From: Stercoripulliclostridium_A sp045577735
Lineage (GTDB): Bacteria > Bacillota > Clostridia > Christensenellales > DTU072
Assembly: GCA_045577735.1 (NCBI GenBank)
Contig: JAZNIY010000027.1
Span: forward strand, 1 to 64,000
DNA length: 64,000 nt
Direction: 5' to 3'
The position numbers were made by a program, and so were the translations under genes. This document shows positions 26,782-36,225 of the stretch, piece by piece; position 1 is the first letter of the stretch; every line of letters starts with the position of its first letter. Below the pieces are notes generated by a model, which did no database searches, was not told where the DNA came from, and worked only from the letters and a program-made list of their open reading frames with translations.

Positions 26782-26810
26782 TTTACATATTACTGCTATT
26801 AGTATATAAT
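26782..26810 (+). promoter_or_regulatory. Promoter of the pyr operon
   Basis: TTTACA (26782-26787), a 17-bp spacer and a perfect TATAAT (26805-26810). The leader to pyrB is only about 27 bases and AT-rich, with no PyrR-type or terminator structure. Confidence 0.8.
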
Positions 26811-26843
26811 AATAAAAAATTTAAATATATACGCGAGGTATTT

Positions 26844-27719
26844 ATGAGAGGATTGTTAACGTTGAGGGATCTTTCTTCCCCGGAAATAATGGACATCATA
26901 GAGCTTGCTATTCGTTTTAAAAAAGGTTGGACAGTTAACTTCCCGGGGAAGAAAATGGTCAACCTTTTTTATGAGAATTCCACCCGTACCCAATATAGCT
27001 TCCAAGTAGCTATGATTAATTTGGGCATCACTCCTCTTTCCGTTAACCTTGCAACGTCTAGCGTTCAAAAGGGAGAAACCCTTTACGACACCGTTAGAAC
27101 TTTTGAAGCTCTAGGTGTTGACGGCGTTGTTATTCGCCATACTAAGGATGAATATTATAGGGAGCTTGAAGGTATCAAGGTCCCTATTTTTAATGGTGGC
27201 GACGGCAAGTCCGACCACCCCACTCAAACGCTACTTGACCTTATGACCATCTATGAAGAGTTCGGTAGGTTCGAAGGATTAAAAATTGCTTTGGTCGGCG
27301 ATATAGCTCACTCCAGAGTAGCGCACGGCAATGCCGAAGTTATGCGCCGTCTTGGTATGAAGGTCTACATCTCCGGGCCCAAAGAATTTGCTTCCGACAA
27401 TACTGCAGAGTATATCGACCTCGATAAAGCTGTGGAAACTTGCGACATCATAAACCTCCTACGCGTGCAATTCGAAAGACATGAAGAATCCATGCAAATC
27501 ACCAAGGAAGAGTACCATGAGAAGTATGGTATGACGGTTGAGCGCGTGGCAAAAATGAAACATCGTGGCATCATTATGCACCCCGCACCCATCAATCGTG
27601 GCATAGAAATTGCTTCCGAGGTAGCAGAATGTGACAAGAGTCGCATCTATAAGCAAATGACAAACGGCGTGTACGTAAGAATGGCAGTAATTACTCTGGC
27701 ATTACAAGGAAAACTTTAA
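26844..27719 (+). CDS. pyrB: Aspartate carbamoyltransferase catalytic chain
   Basis: A 291-residue enzyme condensing carbamoyl phosphate with aspartate, the second step of UMP synthesis. The carbamoyl-phosphate loop is FYENSTRTQYSF (43-53), SSVQKGETLYDT matches the 80s loop, HPTQTLLDLMTI and HPAPINRGIEI are further family motifs. It is a little short for the family. No pyrI regulatory chain follows, so it should be an unregulated trimer as in Bacillus. It overlaps pyrC by one base. Confidence 0.96.
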   Translation: MRGLLTLRDLSSPEIMDIIELAIRFKKGWTVNFPGKKMVNLFYENSTRTQYSFQVAMINLGITPLSVNLATSSVQKGETLYDTVRTFEALGVDGVVIRHTKDEYYRELEGIKVPIFNGGDGKSDHPTQTLLDLMTIYEEFGRFEGLKIALVGDIAHSRVAHGNAEVMRRLGMKVYISGPKEFASDNTAEYIDLDKAVETCDIINLLRVQFERHEESMQITKEEYHEKYGMTVERVAKMKHRGIIMHPAPINRGIEIASEVAECDKSRIYKQMTNGVYVRMAVITLALQGKL

Positions 27720-28927
27720 TGATATTAAAAAACGGCTTGGTTTTAATAGGGGACGAGCTCCTTCAACGCGACGTATCCATTGACGACAACGGCGTTATTA
27801 CGAACATTGCACCATCTATTTATGGTGAAAACGTTATTGACGTAAGCGGACTTTGGGTTATGCCCTCTGCCGTTGACGTGCACGTTCATCTTCGTGAGCC
27901 CGGTTACGAATACAAAGAAACCATACTTTCCGGCACTACTTCCGCAGTAAAAGGTGGTGTTGGAACCATAATGCCCATGCCCAACCTTAATCCCTGTCCC
28001 GATTCGGTTGAGCACCTTAAAGTACAAACGGACCTAATAGAGCGTAATGCCGTTAATAAATGCTATCCGTTTGCATCGGTTACGGTGGGTGAAATGGGAA
28101 AAGAAATGAGCGACCTCGTTGCCCTAGCACCACTAGTTAAGGCTTTTACCGATGACGGAAAGGGTGTTAACGACCTTGGTATACTAGAACGCGCAATGGC
28201 CGTTGCAAAGGACAATAACATCGTCATTGCTTCTCACGCCGAAGCCGAAAACTTGGGAACCTCACGCGAGGCAGAAATCGTTGCAGTAAGGAGAGAAACC
28301 GAGCTTGCAAAAAAGACGGGTGTAAAATATCATTTTTGCCATATTTCCACCACTGATGCCTACGAAATCGTGCGCCAAGCAAAGAAAGATGGATATGACG
28401 TCACCGTTGAAGCCTGTCCTCATCACCTTCTATTGTGTGACGAAAATATCAAGGACGGCAATACGAAAATGAACCCACCCCTTCGCCCTCGTAGCGATAT
28501 GGAAGCAACCATAAACGCCCTTCTTGACGGCACGGTAGATATGATTGCAACCGACCACGCACCTCACGCAAAGCACGAAAAAGGGGAATATGCAAAAAGT
28601 CTTAACGGCATAATCGGGCTGGAAACCTTCTTGCCCAGCATATATACTCACTTTGTAAAAACCGGCAAGATTAGCCACGCTAGGTTCATAGAGCTTGTTT
28701 CTTCCTCGCCTGCACGTAGGTTTAATCTACCCGTGCCCACGCTCGCAGTAGGAGAAAAAGCAAATTTGTGCGCGCTTGATATTAATCACTCTCGCGTATA
28801 CACGGAAGAGGAAATACTCTCCCTTTCTAAAAACTCGCCCTTTATTGGCTGGGAGTTTTACGGATTTAACAAGTTGACTTTGGTCGACGGAAAAATAAAA
28901 TTTATACAACTCGATTTGGAGGCGTAA
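27719..28927 (+). CDS. pyrC: Dihydroorotase, class I
   Basis: 402 residues. It cyclises carbamoyl aspartate to dihydroorotate. Zinc ligands H55 and H57 sit in DVHVHLREPGYEYKE. FTDDGKGV holds the bridging/flexible segment, with ASHAEAE, YHFCHIST and ATDHAPHAKHEK following as in active dihydroorotases. It starts on the last base of pyrB and ends directly before carA, whose ribosome site GGAGG lies within its last codons. Confidence 0.96.
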   Translation: MILKNGLVLIGDELLQRDVSIDDNGVITNIAPSIYGENVIDVSGLWVMPSAVDVHVHLREPGYEYKETILSGTTSAVKGGVGTIMPMPNLNPCPDSVEHLKVQTDLIERNAVNKCYPFASVTVGEMGKEMSDLVALAPLVKAFTDDGKGVNDLGILERAMAVAKDNNIVIASHAEAENLGTSREAEIVAVRRETELAKKTGVKYHFCHISTTDAYEIVRQAKKDGYDVTVEACPHHLLLCDENIKDGNTKMNPPLRPRSDMEATINALLDGTVDMIATDHAPHAKHEKGEYAKSLNGIIGLETFLPSIYTHFVKTGKISHARFIELVSSSPARRFNLPVPTLAVGEKANLCALDINHSRVYTEEEILSLSKNSPFIGWEFYGFNKLTLVDGKIKFIQLDLEA

Positions 28928-30025
28928 ATGAATAAACGAATGTTGGTGCTAGAAAATGGCAAATGCTTCTTCGGTGAGGGTTTCGGCGCAAATGAAACTC
29001 GCATTGCCGAATTGGTTTTTAATACCTCTATGGTTGGTTATCAAGAGATTATTTCCGACCCGGCTTACCGTAATTGTATGCTCGTAATGAGCTACCCACT
29101 TATTGGTAACTACGGTTTAACCGACGATGACTTCGAGTCCAAGGCCGTTCACGTTAGTGGAATGATAGTAAGAGAGTACAACGACTCTCCCTCCAACTAC
29201 CGTTTCACGCGTACCCTTGCAGAAGTGCTACGCGACAACGGAGCCCCCGGTCTTCAAGGAGTAGACACACGCGAAATAGTAAGAATAATTCGCAACGAGG
29301 GTAGTATGCGCGCTATGATTACCGATGCCGATCGTGATGTGAACGAGTGTATTAAGGAAATCAAAGCATACAGTTTGGTATCCCATGCCGTCAAGGAAGT
29401 GTCATCAAAAAGCGTGTGGTATGCGCGTACGCGTAACCCACAATTCACCGTTGGCATAATCGATTGTGGCGTAAGAAGCACGATGATTAGAAAATTTAAG
29501 AACAACGGTTGCAACGCAGTGGTTTTCCCCTATGACGCAACGGAAGAAGAAATCCTAAAGCACCGTCCCAATGGTTTGTTCATCTCCGACGGACCCGATG
29601 CGCCGGAAGCAGTACAAGAAATCACCGAGCTCATTAAAGAATTCAAAGGAAAACTTCCTATTATGGGTATTGGCCTAGGCGCACACCTTATTGCAGATAC
29701 CTATGGTGCTAAAATAGCAAAAATGAAGTTTGGTCACAACGGAGCAAACCAACCCGTTAAAAACGTTTTGACCGGGGAAATAGAAATCACTTCCCAAAAC
29801 CACATTCACGTAATCGACAAAGACTCCCTTGAGGGTACAGGATTAAAGCTCACGCACGTTAGCATAATAGACGGCACTTGCGAGGGCGTTATAGACGAGG
29901 ACAACGGAGTTATTGCTATGCAATACCATCCATTGGAAGAGGGTACCGGTTACCTCTTTGAAAACTTTATCAACTTTATGAAGAAATTTGGAGGACGCAA
30001 AAATGCCAAAGAGAACAGATATTAA
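28928..30025 (+). CDS. carA: Carbamoyl-phosphate synthase small chain with an inactive-looking glutaminase site
   Basis: 365 residues, full length. The N-terminal CarA-specific domain (FNTSMVGYQEIISDP) is intact. The class I glutaminase domain is recognisable but its active site is not: the nucleophile elbow reads GIGLGAH (247-253) where the family has GICLGHQ, so the catalytic Cys is Gly249. The Cys-His-Glu triad Glu is Leu336 (YHPLEE), with only His334 kept. Other Gln-binding positions also differ (PAY for PSY; NHIH for NHGF/Y; SDGPDAP for SNGPGDP). It probably retains a structural role with CarB, which would then use free ammonia. It lies between pyrC and carB and overlaps carB by 23 bases. 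Confidence 0.93.
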   Translation: MNKRMLVLENGKCFFGEGFGANETRIAELVFNTSMVGYQEIISDPAYRNCMLVMSYPLIGNYGLTDDDFESKAVHVSGMIVREYNDSPSNYRFTRTLAEVLRDNGAPGLQGVDTREIVRIIRNEGSMRAMITDADRDVNECIKEIKAYSLVSHAVKEVSSKSVWYARTRNPQFTVGIIDCGVRSTMIRKFKNNGCNAVVFPYDATEEEILKHRPNGLFISDGPDAPEAVQEITELIKEFKGKLPIMGIGLGAHLIADTYGAKIAKMKFGHNGANQPVKNVLTGEIEITSQNHIHVIDKDSLEGTGLKLTHVSIIDGTCEGVIDEDNGVIAMQYHPLEEGTGYLFENFINFMKKFGGRKNAKENRY

Positions 30026-33000
30026 GAAAATTATGATGATAGGCTCCGGCCCCATCGTTATAGGGCAAGCCGCAGAATTCGACTACGCAGGCACCCAAGC
30101 TTGTTTGGCACTAAAGGAAGAAGGATACGAGGTAATTCTCGTAAACTCCAACCCAGCAACCATTATGACCGACAACACCATGGCCGACAAGGTTTATATG
30201 GAGCCGTTGGACCTTGAACACGTTGCAAAAATTATCCGTCACGAGCGTCCCGACGGTCTTCTTTGTTCAATAGGTGGGCAAACCGGTCTTAACCTTGGTA
30301 TGCAACTTGCAACCAAGGGCATTCTTGACGAATGTCAAGTGGAGCTTCTCGGCACTTCCTATGAAGCCATTGCAAAGGCAGAAGATCGCCAGCTCTTCAA
30401 AGATTTGTGCATAGAAATAGGCGAACCCGTACTTCAATCGGAAACAGCAAACACCGTTGAGGAATGTGTAAGAATTGCCGAAGAAATAGGTTACCCCATA
30501 ATCGTTCGTCCCGCATTTACTCTGGGTGGCACCGGTGGTGGTTTTGCCGACACCGAAGAAGAACTTCGCGATCTTGCAAAAAACGCTCTTAAGTTAAGTC
30601 CCGTAACCCAGGTGCTAATCGAAAAATCAATTAAAGGTTACAAGGAAATCGAGTTTGAAGTTATGCGCGACAAGGCTGGAACGGCAATTGCAATATGCTG
30701 TATGGAAAACGTTGATCCCGTTGGTATTCACACGGGTGACAGCATAGTGGTTGCCCCCTCACAAACGCTGACGTTAAAAGAGTACAATATGCTAAAGAGC
30801 GCAGCTCTTAATATTATTAAGGCTCTAAAAATAGAGGGCGGATGCAACGTTCAATTTGCACTCGACCCATACAGCTTCGAGTATTTCGTAATAGAGGTTA
30901 ACCCACGTGTTTCTCGTTCTTCAGCACTCGCAAGTAAGGCAAGTGGGTTCCCAATCGCTAGGGTTAGTGCAAAAATTGCTTGTGGTTTAACCCTTGATGA
31001 AATAGACATTGGTTGTGGTAAAGCGGCCTTTGAACCCAGCCTTGACTACATAGTAGCCAAAGTACCACGCTTCCCCTTTGACAAGTTTACGAAAGCCAAT
31101 CGTGTACTCAATACCCAAATGAAAGCAACGGGCGAAGTTATGAGCATAGGTAGAACTTTTGAAGAAGCAATGCTAAAAGCAGTTCGCTCCTTGGAAACTG
31201 GACTTGATCACCTCGAAATAAAGGCGCTCAAAGAACTTTCTACCCATGATCTTATTGACCTCATCATAAAGAACACCGACGAGCGCATTTTTGCAGTAGC
31301 AGAAGCACTCCGTCGCGACGTTAAATTGGATTACCTTTACGACCTAACCCAAATAGATCGTTTCTTCCTAGAAAAGATTCAAAACATCACCAATATGGAG
31401 AAGGTCATCGCTTCCAATAAGGACAATTTCGAAATCCTAAAGCAAGCCAAGAAGATGGGCTTTAGCGATGCCTATATAGGTGAAAAATGGGGAAAGAGCG
31501 AAAGAGAAATGTATGAGCTTCGCAAAGCGAATAATCTATACCCCGTTTACAAAATGATAGATACTTGTGCTGCAGAGTACGAGTCCTACATTCCCTATAT
31601 GTACTCCACTTACGAGTCGGAAAACGAGTCCATCCGTTCCGATCGCAAGAAGGTTATAGTTATGGGTTCAGGCCCCATCAGAATTGGTCAAGGTATAGAG
31701 TTTGACTACTCTACCGTTCACGCAATTTGGGCCATTCGTGAAGCAGGATACGAAGCGATTATTATAAATAATAATCCGGAAACAGTTTCCACTGACTATA
31801 CTATTTCCGACAAGCTCTACTTTGAGCCTCTAACTTTTGAAGACGTTATGAATATTATCGACTTCGAAAAGCCAGAAGGCGTTATAGTAGCTCTTGGTGG
31901 CCAAACGGCAATCAACCTTGCTGAAGACCTCGATAAGGCCGGCGTTAAGATTTTAGGAAGTTCTGCCGAATCCATTGCCGCTGCAGAAGATCGTGACCTC
32001 TTTAACGCAGCACTCAATCGTCTAGGCATTCCCATGCCCGAAGGTAGAAGCGTATTTAATATCAAAGACGGCATAAAGGCAGCTGAAGAAATCGGATACC
32101 CCGTTCTCGTCCGCCCCTCCTTCGTTCTTGGTGGCAGAATGATGCACATCGTTTACGATAGAAAACAACTTGAACCCATTCTTGCAGAGGCTGTTAAAAT
32201 CAATAAGAAGCACCCCGTACTAATTGACAAATATATCCTAGGTCAAGAGTGTGAAGTCGATGCCGTTTGTGACGGAAAGGAAGTATTCATTCCCGGCATT
32301 ATGGAACACATCGAAAGAGCAGGCGTTCACAGCGGTGATAGTATGAGCGTATATCCTTGCTACTCCTTGTCCGAAGAGGTTCAAAAGACTATTATAGATT
32401 ATACCAATCGCATTGGTATCGGCCTTGACGTTAAAGGTCCCTTCAACATCCAGTTCGTAGTCGATTCCTCCGACAAGGTTTATATCATTGAGGTAAACCC
32501 ACGCTCTAGCCGTACCGTACCATTCCTTGCTAAGACTACCGGCGCGCCCATTGCCGACATCGCAACCAAGGTTATGCTCGGCGTAAGCCTAGAAGAGCAA
32601 GGTTACCAAGGCGTGTTCCCAAAGAAGGACAGATGGTTCGTTAAGACGCCCACCTTCTCATACAGCAAATTGACCGGCTTAGACGCCGTTCTCAGCCCCG
32701 AAATGAAGTCAACGGGTGAAGCAATCGGTTACGATAAGACCTTAACACGCGCTCTCTACAAGTCACTAAAAGCTAGTGGCCTTAGAGTAGCCAATTACGG
32801 AACGGTATTTGCAACCATAGCAAATGCGGAAAAAGAACAAGCCTTGCCTCTCATTAAGCGTTTCTACGATATGGGATTTAACATTGAGGCAACCGAAGGC
32901 ACTGCTAAATTCCTAAAAGAGCACGGCATCCGTACGAGAGTGCGTAAAAAGATTTCACACGGAAGCGAAGAAATCCTTGAAAGTTTGAGAAAAGGATACG

Positions 33001-33170
33001 TTACCTACGTAGTTAACACCATTACCGAAGGTACTGCAGGACAAGCAGACGGCCACGTGATTAGAAGATGCGCGATAGATAACAACGTTCCCGTATTCAC
33101 CTCTCTCGATACCGTTCGCGTACTACTTGACGTTCTTGAAGAAAACACCATGGGAGTATCCACCATATGA
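30003..33170 (+). CDS. carB: Carbamoyl-phosphate synthase large chain
   Basis: A 1055-residue synthetase making carbamoyl phosphate from bicarbonate, ammonia and 2 ATP. It has two homologous ATP-grasp halves (MMIGSGPIVIGQAAEFDYAG near the N-terminus and VMGSGPIRIGQGIEFDYS at about 560), an oligomerisation region between them and a C-terminal MGS-like allosteric domain (FNIEATEGTAKFL). The ATG at 30003 has GGAGG 8 bases upstream; an in-frame ATG at 29988 falls inside that site. Both ATP sites look intact, so the enzyme should work with ammonia even if CarA cannot hydrolyse glutamine. It overlaps pyrK by 4 bases. Confidence 0.97.
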   Translation: MPKRTDIKKIMMIGSGPIVIGQAAEFDYAGTQACLALKEEGYEVILVNSNPATIMTDNTMADKVYMEPLDLEHVAKIIRHERPDGLLCSIGGQTGLNLGMQLATKGILDECQVELLGTSYEAIAKAEDRQLFKDLCIEIGEPVLQSETANTVEECVRIAEEIGYPIIVRPAFTLGGTGGGFADTEEELRDLAKNALKLSPVTQVLIEKSIKGYKEIEFEVMRDKAGTAIAICCMENVDPVGIHTGDSIVVAPSQTLTLKEYNMLKSAALNIIKALKIEGGCNVQFALDPYSFEYFVIEVNPRVSRSSALASKASGFPIARVSAKIACGLTLDEIDIGCGKAAFEPSLDYIVAKVPRFPFDKFTKANRVLNTQMKATGEVMSIGRTFEEAMLKAVRSLETGLDHLEIKALKELSTHDLIDLIIKNTDERIFAVAEALRRDVKLDYLYDLTQIDRFFLEKIQNITNMEKVIASNKDNFEILKQAKKMGFSDAYIGEKWGKSEREMYELRKANNLYPVYKMIDTCAAEYESYIPYMYSTYESENESIRSDRKKVIVMGSGPIRIGQGIEFDYSTVHAIWAIREAGYEAIIINNNPETVSTDYTISDKLYFEPLTFEDVMNIIDFEKPEGVIVALGGQTAINLAEDLDKAGVKILGSSAESIAAAEDRDLFNAALNRLGIPMPEGRSVFNIKDGIKAAEEIGYPVLVRPSFVLGGRMMHIVYDRKQLEPILAEAVKINKKHPVLIDKYILGQECEVDAVCDGKEVFIPGIMEHIERAGVHSGDSMSVYPCYSLSEEVQKTIIDYTNRIGIGLDVKGPFNIQFVVDSSDKVYIIEVNPRSSRTVPFLAKTTGAPIADIATKVMLGVSLEEQGYQGVFPKKDRWFVKTPTFSYSKLTGLDAVLSPEMKSTGEAIGYDKTLTRALYKSLKASGLRVANYGTVFATIANAEKEQALPLIKRFYDMGFNIEATEGTAKFLKEHGIRTRVRKKISHGSEEILESLRKGYVTYVVNTITEGTAGQADGHVIRRCAIDNNVPVFTSLDTVRVLLDVLEENTMGVSTI

Positions 33171-33889
33171 TTCAAAAGGAATTAACAGTTACTCTCAATA
33201 GAAAACTTGCCGACGGCATATTTGAAATGCGCTTTAGTGGCGCTGGTTACGTCTGTCCAGGTAGTTTTGTAGAAGTTACCGTGCCCGGTTTCTATCTTAA
33301 CCGTCCTTTTGGCGTGGGTAACTATGAAAACGGAGAGTTAACTATATTTTATAAGGTTGTAGGGCAAGGCACCGATAAAATGACCGAAATAAAAGAGGGC
33401 GAAAAGCTAAAGGTTATATATGAGCTAGGCAACGGGTTTGATATGCAAAAAGCAAAAAAACCATTGCTGGTTAGCGGAGGGATAGGAATTGCTCCCATAT
33501 ATTACCTCGCAAAAGCATTTGCTAAAAATGGTATTCGTCCCACAGTAGTAATCGGCTTTAGAAATGAAGGGGAGATCGTTTTAGAAAAAGAACTTAGTGA
33601 AATAGCCGACCTCTACGTTACAACCGACGACGGCTCAAAAGGCTTTAACGGTAACCCCGTTGCTTGCGTAAAAACGCTAGACAACGAATGGGATTATTAC
33701 TATTCTTGTGGACCAATGGTAATGATGCACTTCCTTAAAATGCACTCAACGAAAGGGGAACTTTCCCTAGAAGCAAGAATGGGTTGTGGCTTTGGCGCTT
33801 GCATGGGTTGCAGTATTAAGACAATCTCAGGGTACAAGAGAGTGTGTAAGGAAGGACCAGTGTTCTCTGCTGAGGAGGTTGAGTTATGA
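33167..33889 (+). CDS. pyrK: Dihydroorotate dehydrogenase electron-transfer subunit
   Basis: A 240-residue FAD/[2Fe-2S] protein passing electrons from PyrD to NAD+. The flavin motif NRPFGV (45-50) and NAD-binding GGIGIAPIYYLA are present. The iron-sulfur ligands are C207, C212, C215 and C227 (CGFGACMGCS ... C). It overlaps carB and pyrD by 4 bases each, so the three are translationally coupled. Its presence defines a class 1B, NAD-dependent dehydrogenase, suited to an anaerobe. Confidence 0.95.
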   Translation: MIQKELTVTLNRKLADGIFEMRFSGAGYVCPGSFVEVTVPGFYLNRPFGVGNYENGELTIFYKVVGQGTDKMTEIKEGEKLKVIYELGNGFDMQKAKKPLLVSGGIGIAPIYYLAKAFAKNGIRPTVVIGFRNEGEIVLEKELSEIADLYVTTDDGSKGFNGNPVACVKTLDNEWDYYYSCGPMVMMHFLKMHSTKGELSLEARMGCGFGACMGCSIKTISGYKRVCKEGPVFSAEEVEL

Positions 33890-34821
33890 GTACTTCAAAC
33901 TTAATTTTAGATACCCAAATTGAACTTTTTGGCGTAAAATTAGATAATCCCATTATCCCGGCAAGTGGAACCTTTGGCTTTGGGTATGAGTTTAGTGAGT
34001 ATTATGACATTAACTGCCTAGGGTCCATTTCTTTAAAAGGAACCACGTTAGAAAAGCGTTATGGCAATCCTCTACCACGCATTGCAGAATGCCCCGCTGG
34101 TCTTATTAATGCAATAGGGCTACAAAACCCCGGTGTGGATGCCGTTATTGGTAAAGAGATACCAAAGCTTAACGAGGTTTACTCTAAGCCCGTTATAGCA
34201 AACGTCGGGGGACACAGCTTTTACGAGTATACCGAAACAGTCGCTAAATTTAACGAGTGTGACAAAGTGTTTGCCGTTGAGCTTAATATCAGCTGTCCCA
34301 ACGTCAAGGGTGGTGGAATGGCGTTTGGCACCAATCCCGAAACGGTTGAAACACTTGTAAAGGAAATTAAAAAGGTTTCTACTAAACCCATAATAGTAAA
34401 ACTCAGTCCCAACGTAACCGACGTGACCGTGCTTGCAAAAGCATCTGAGAATGGTGGAGCAGACGGGCTGAGCTTGATTAACACTTTGGTTGGTATGCGC
34501 ATCGACTTAAAAACCGGAAAACCTATAATCTCCGTTAAGAGTGGTGGTTATAGTGGACCCGGGGTTTTCCCAGTCGCTGTAAATATGGTCTACAAAGTAA
34601 GAGAAAAAACAAATCTACCTATTATCGGAATGGGTGGCATAAGTAGCGCTAGCGACGCTATAGAGATGATGTATGCGGGTGCTAATGCCGTTATGGTGGG
34701 TTCGTTGAATCTAATTAATCCCTATGGATGCAAGGAAATCATAGACAGTCTTCCCATAGAGATGCAAAAACTAGGAATAAATAAATTAACCGATATAATT
34801 GGGAGGGCACATAATGTGTAA
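33886..34821 (+). CDS. pyrD: Dihydroorotate dehydrogenase B catalytic subunit
   Basis: A 311-residue FMN barrel oxidising dihydroorotate to orotate. Motifs are NPIIPASGTFGFG (N-terminal substrate loop), LNISCPNVKGGG with the catalytic-base cysteine of class 1 enzymes, and the FMN-phosphate segment IIGMGGISSASDAIEMMYAGANAVMVGS (given by position: about residues 246-273). It works with PyrK upstream. It overlaps pyrF by 8 bases. Confidence 0.96.
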   Translation: MSTSNLILDTQIELFGVKLDNPIIPASGTFGFGYEFSEYYDINCLGSISLKGTTLEKRYGNPLPRIAECPAGLINAIGLQNPGVDAVIGKEIPKLNEVYSKPVIANVGGHSFYEYTETVAKFNECDKVFAVELNISCPNVKGGGMAFGTNPETVETLVKEIKKVSTKPIIVKLSPNVTDVTVLAKASENGGADGLSLINTLVGMRIDLKTGKPIISVKSGGYSGPGVFPVAVNMVYKVREKTNLPIIGMGGISSASDAIEMMYAGANAVMVGSLNLINPYGCKEIIDSLPIEMQKLGINKLTDIIGRAHNV

Positions 34822-35512
34822 AGACGTAATTATTGCTTGTGATTTTTCATCCAAAGAAGAGCTTTATAGCTTCCTAGAAAAACTAGGTGACCAAAAACCC
34901 TATCTTAAAGTCGGCATGGAACTCTACTATAAAGAGGGTGCTCCTATGGTAAGAGAACTTAAGGCAAAGGGCTTTAAGATTTTCCTTGACCTAAAATTGC
35001 ACGATATACCAAACACCGTTTATAAGGCAATGAGAAACCTTGGTGAGTTGGGCGTAGATATTACTAACGTTCACGCTTCCGGTGGCGTTAAAATGATGGC
35101 TGCCGCACTCAAGGGACTTCGTGAAGGAGCAGGAGAGGGCGCAATGCCAAAGCTAATTGCGGTAACACAACTCACGTCTACGGATGCCGAAACGCTCAAA
35201 AATGAATTACTCATTGGCGAAACTTTGGAAAACACGGTTAAGCATTATGCACTTAACGCAAAGACAGCAGGTCTTGATGGTGTGGTTTGTTCACCCCTAG
35301 AAGCTTCCATAATAAAAGACCTCGGTCTTATTAGCGTAACCCCCGGTATTCGTCTTGCAGGCGACTCCGTAGACGATCAAAAGAGAGTTACTACACCTTC
35401 TAAGGCAAGAGAAATGGGTAGCACCTATATCGTGGTTGGTCGTTCTATTACAGGCGCAGAGGATCCTCGTGAAGCATACTTAAGATGTACTAAGGAATTT
35501 AAAGGAGAATAA
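34814..35512 (+). CDS. pyrF: Orotidine-5'-phosphate decarboxylase
   Basis: 232 residues, catalysing the last step of UMP synthesis. The catalytic D-x-K-x-x-D array is D59-L-K61-L-H-D64. D10 and K32 (YLKVGME) hold the substrate, and TPGIR and VVGRSIT form the phosphate site. I chose the ATG at 34814, preceded by GGGAGGG, over an in-frame ATG 15 bases upstream that would bury that site. Confidence 0.96.
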   Translation: MCKDVIIACDFSSKEELYSFLEKLGDQKPYLKVGMELYYKEGAPMVRELKAKGFKIFLDLKLHDIPNTVYKAMRNLGELGVDITNVHASGGVKMMAAALKGLREGAGEGAMPKLIAVTQLTSTDAETLKNELLIGETLENTVKHYALNAKTAGLDGVVCSPLEASIIKDLGLISVTPGIRLAGDSVDDQKRVTTPSKAREMGSTYIVVGRSITGAEDPREAYLRCTKEFKGE

Positions 35513-35514
35513 TT

Positions 35515-36165
35515 ATGGATAAACAAGCACTTGCAACTTCTGTTGCCGAAGCATTACTTTCTATCAAAGCAGTTTTCTTACGTCCCAGTGAACCGTTTAC
35601 TTGGGCAAGTGGCATAAAGAGCCCCATCTACTGTGACAACCGTCTTACTCTTTCCGTACCTGCTATAAGAAAAATAGTGGAAAATGGTATTGCGAGCGTA
35701 ATCAGGGAAGAGTATCCCGAGGTTGAAGTTGTTATGGGCACTTCTACTGCAGGTATCCCTCACGCAGCTATTGTTTCCGAAATACTAAACCTTCCCATGG
35801 GCTACGTTCGTGGTGGCAACAAAGAGCATGGTAGGGGCAATCGTATTGAGGGAGCCGATCCCAACGCTAAGAAGGTAGTTGTTGTAGAAGATCTTATCTC
35901 CACCGGTGGTAGTGCAATCGAAGTTGTTAACGCACTACGTGAAGCTGGCGCAGAAGTTCTTGGCATAGTTTCTATATTTACTTATGAAATGAAAAAGGGC
36001 GTTGAAAGACTCAAAGAAGCGAGTGTTAAGAACGTTTCACTTTCTTGCTTTACCACCCTTTCAAAGGTAGCACTCGAAAGAGGATATATTACTGAAAAAG
36101 AATACAGAATGGTCTCGGCTTTCCAAGCGAATCCTCAAGACCCCAGCTGGATTGACGTTGAATAA
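35515..36165 (+). CDS. pyrE: Orotate phosphoribosyltransferase
   Basis: A 216-residue enzyme that attaches orotate to PRPP. The PRPP loop is VVVVEDLISTGGSAIE, and FTWASGIKSPIYCDNR is the N-terminal substrate loop. It is the last gene of pyrB-C-carA-carB-K-D-F-E, which gives every step from bicarbonate to UMP, and is followed by a strong terminator. Confidence 0.96.
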   Translation: MDKQALATSVAEALLSIKAVFLRPSEPFTWASGIKSPIYCDNRLTLSVPAIRKIVENGIASVIREEYPEVEVVMGTSTAGIPHAAIVSEILNLPMGYVRGGNKEHGRGNRIEGADPNAKKVVVVEDLISTGGSAIEVVNALREAGAEVLGIVSIFTYEMKKGVERLKEASVKNVSLSCFTTLSKVALERGYITEKEYRMVSAFQANPQDPSWIDVE

Positions 36166-36181
36166 TAAGGTTCGTTAAATG

Positions 36182-36210
36182 AAAAGAGCCCAATCGTTGG
36201 GCTCTTTTTT
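36182..36210. terminator. Bidirectional terminator of the pyr operon
   Basis: AAAAGAGCCCAA and TTGGGCTCTTTT pair over 12 bp around a TCG loop, with further T residues. It also serves the convergent aminotransferase gene. Confidence 0.9.
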
Positions 36211-36225
36211 ATTGCGATGTATAGG

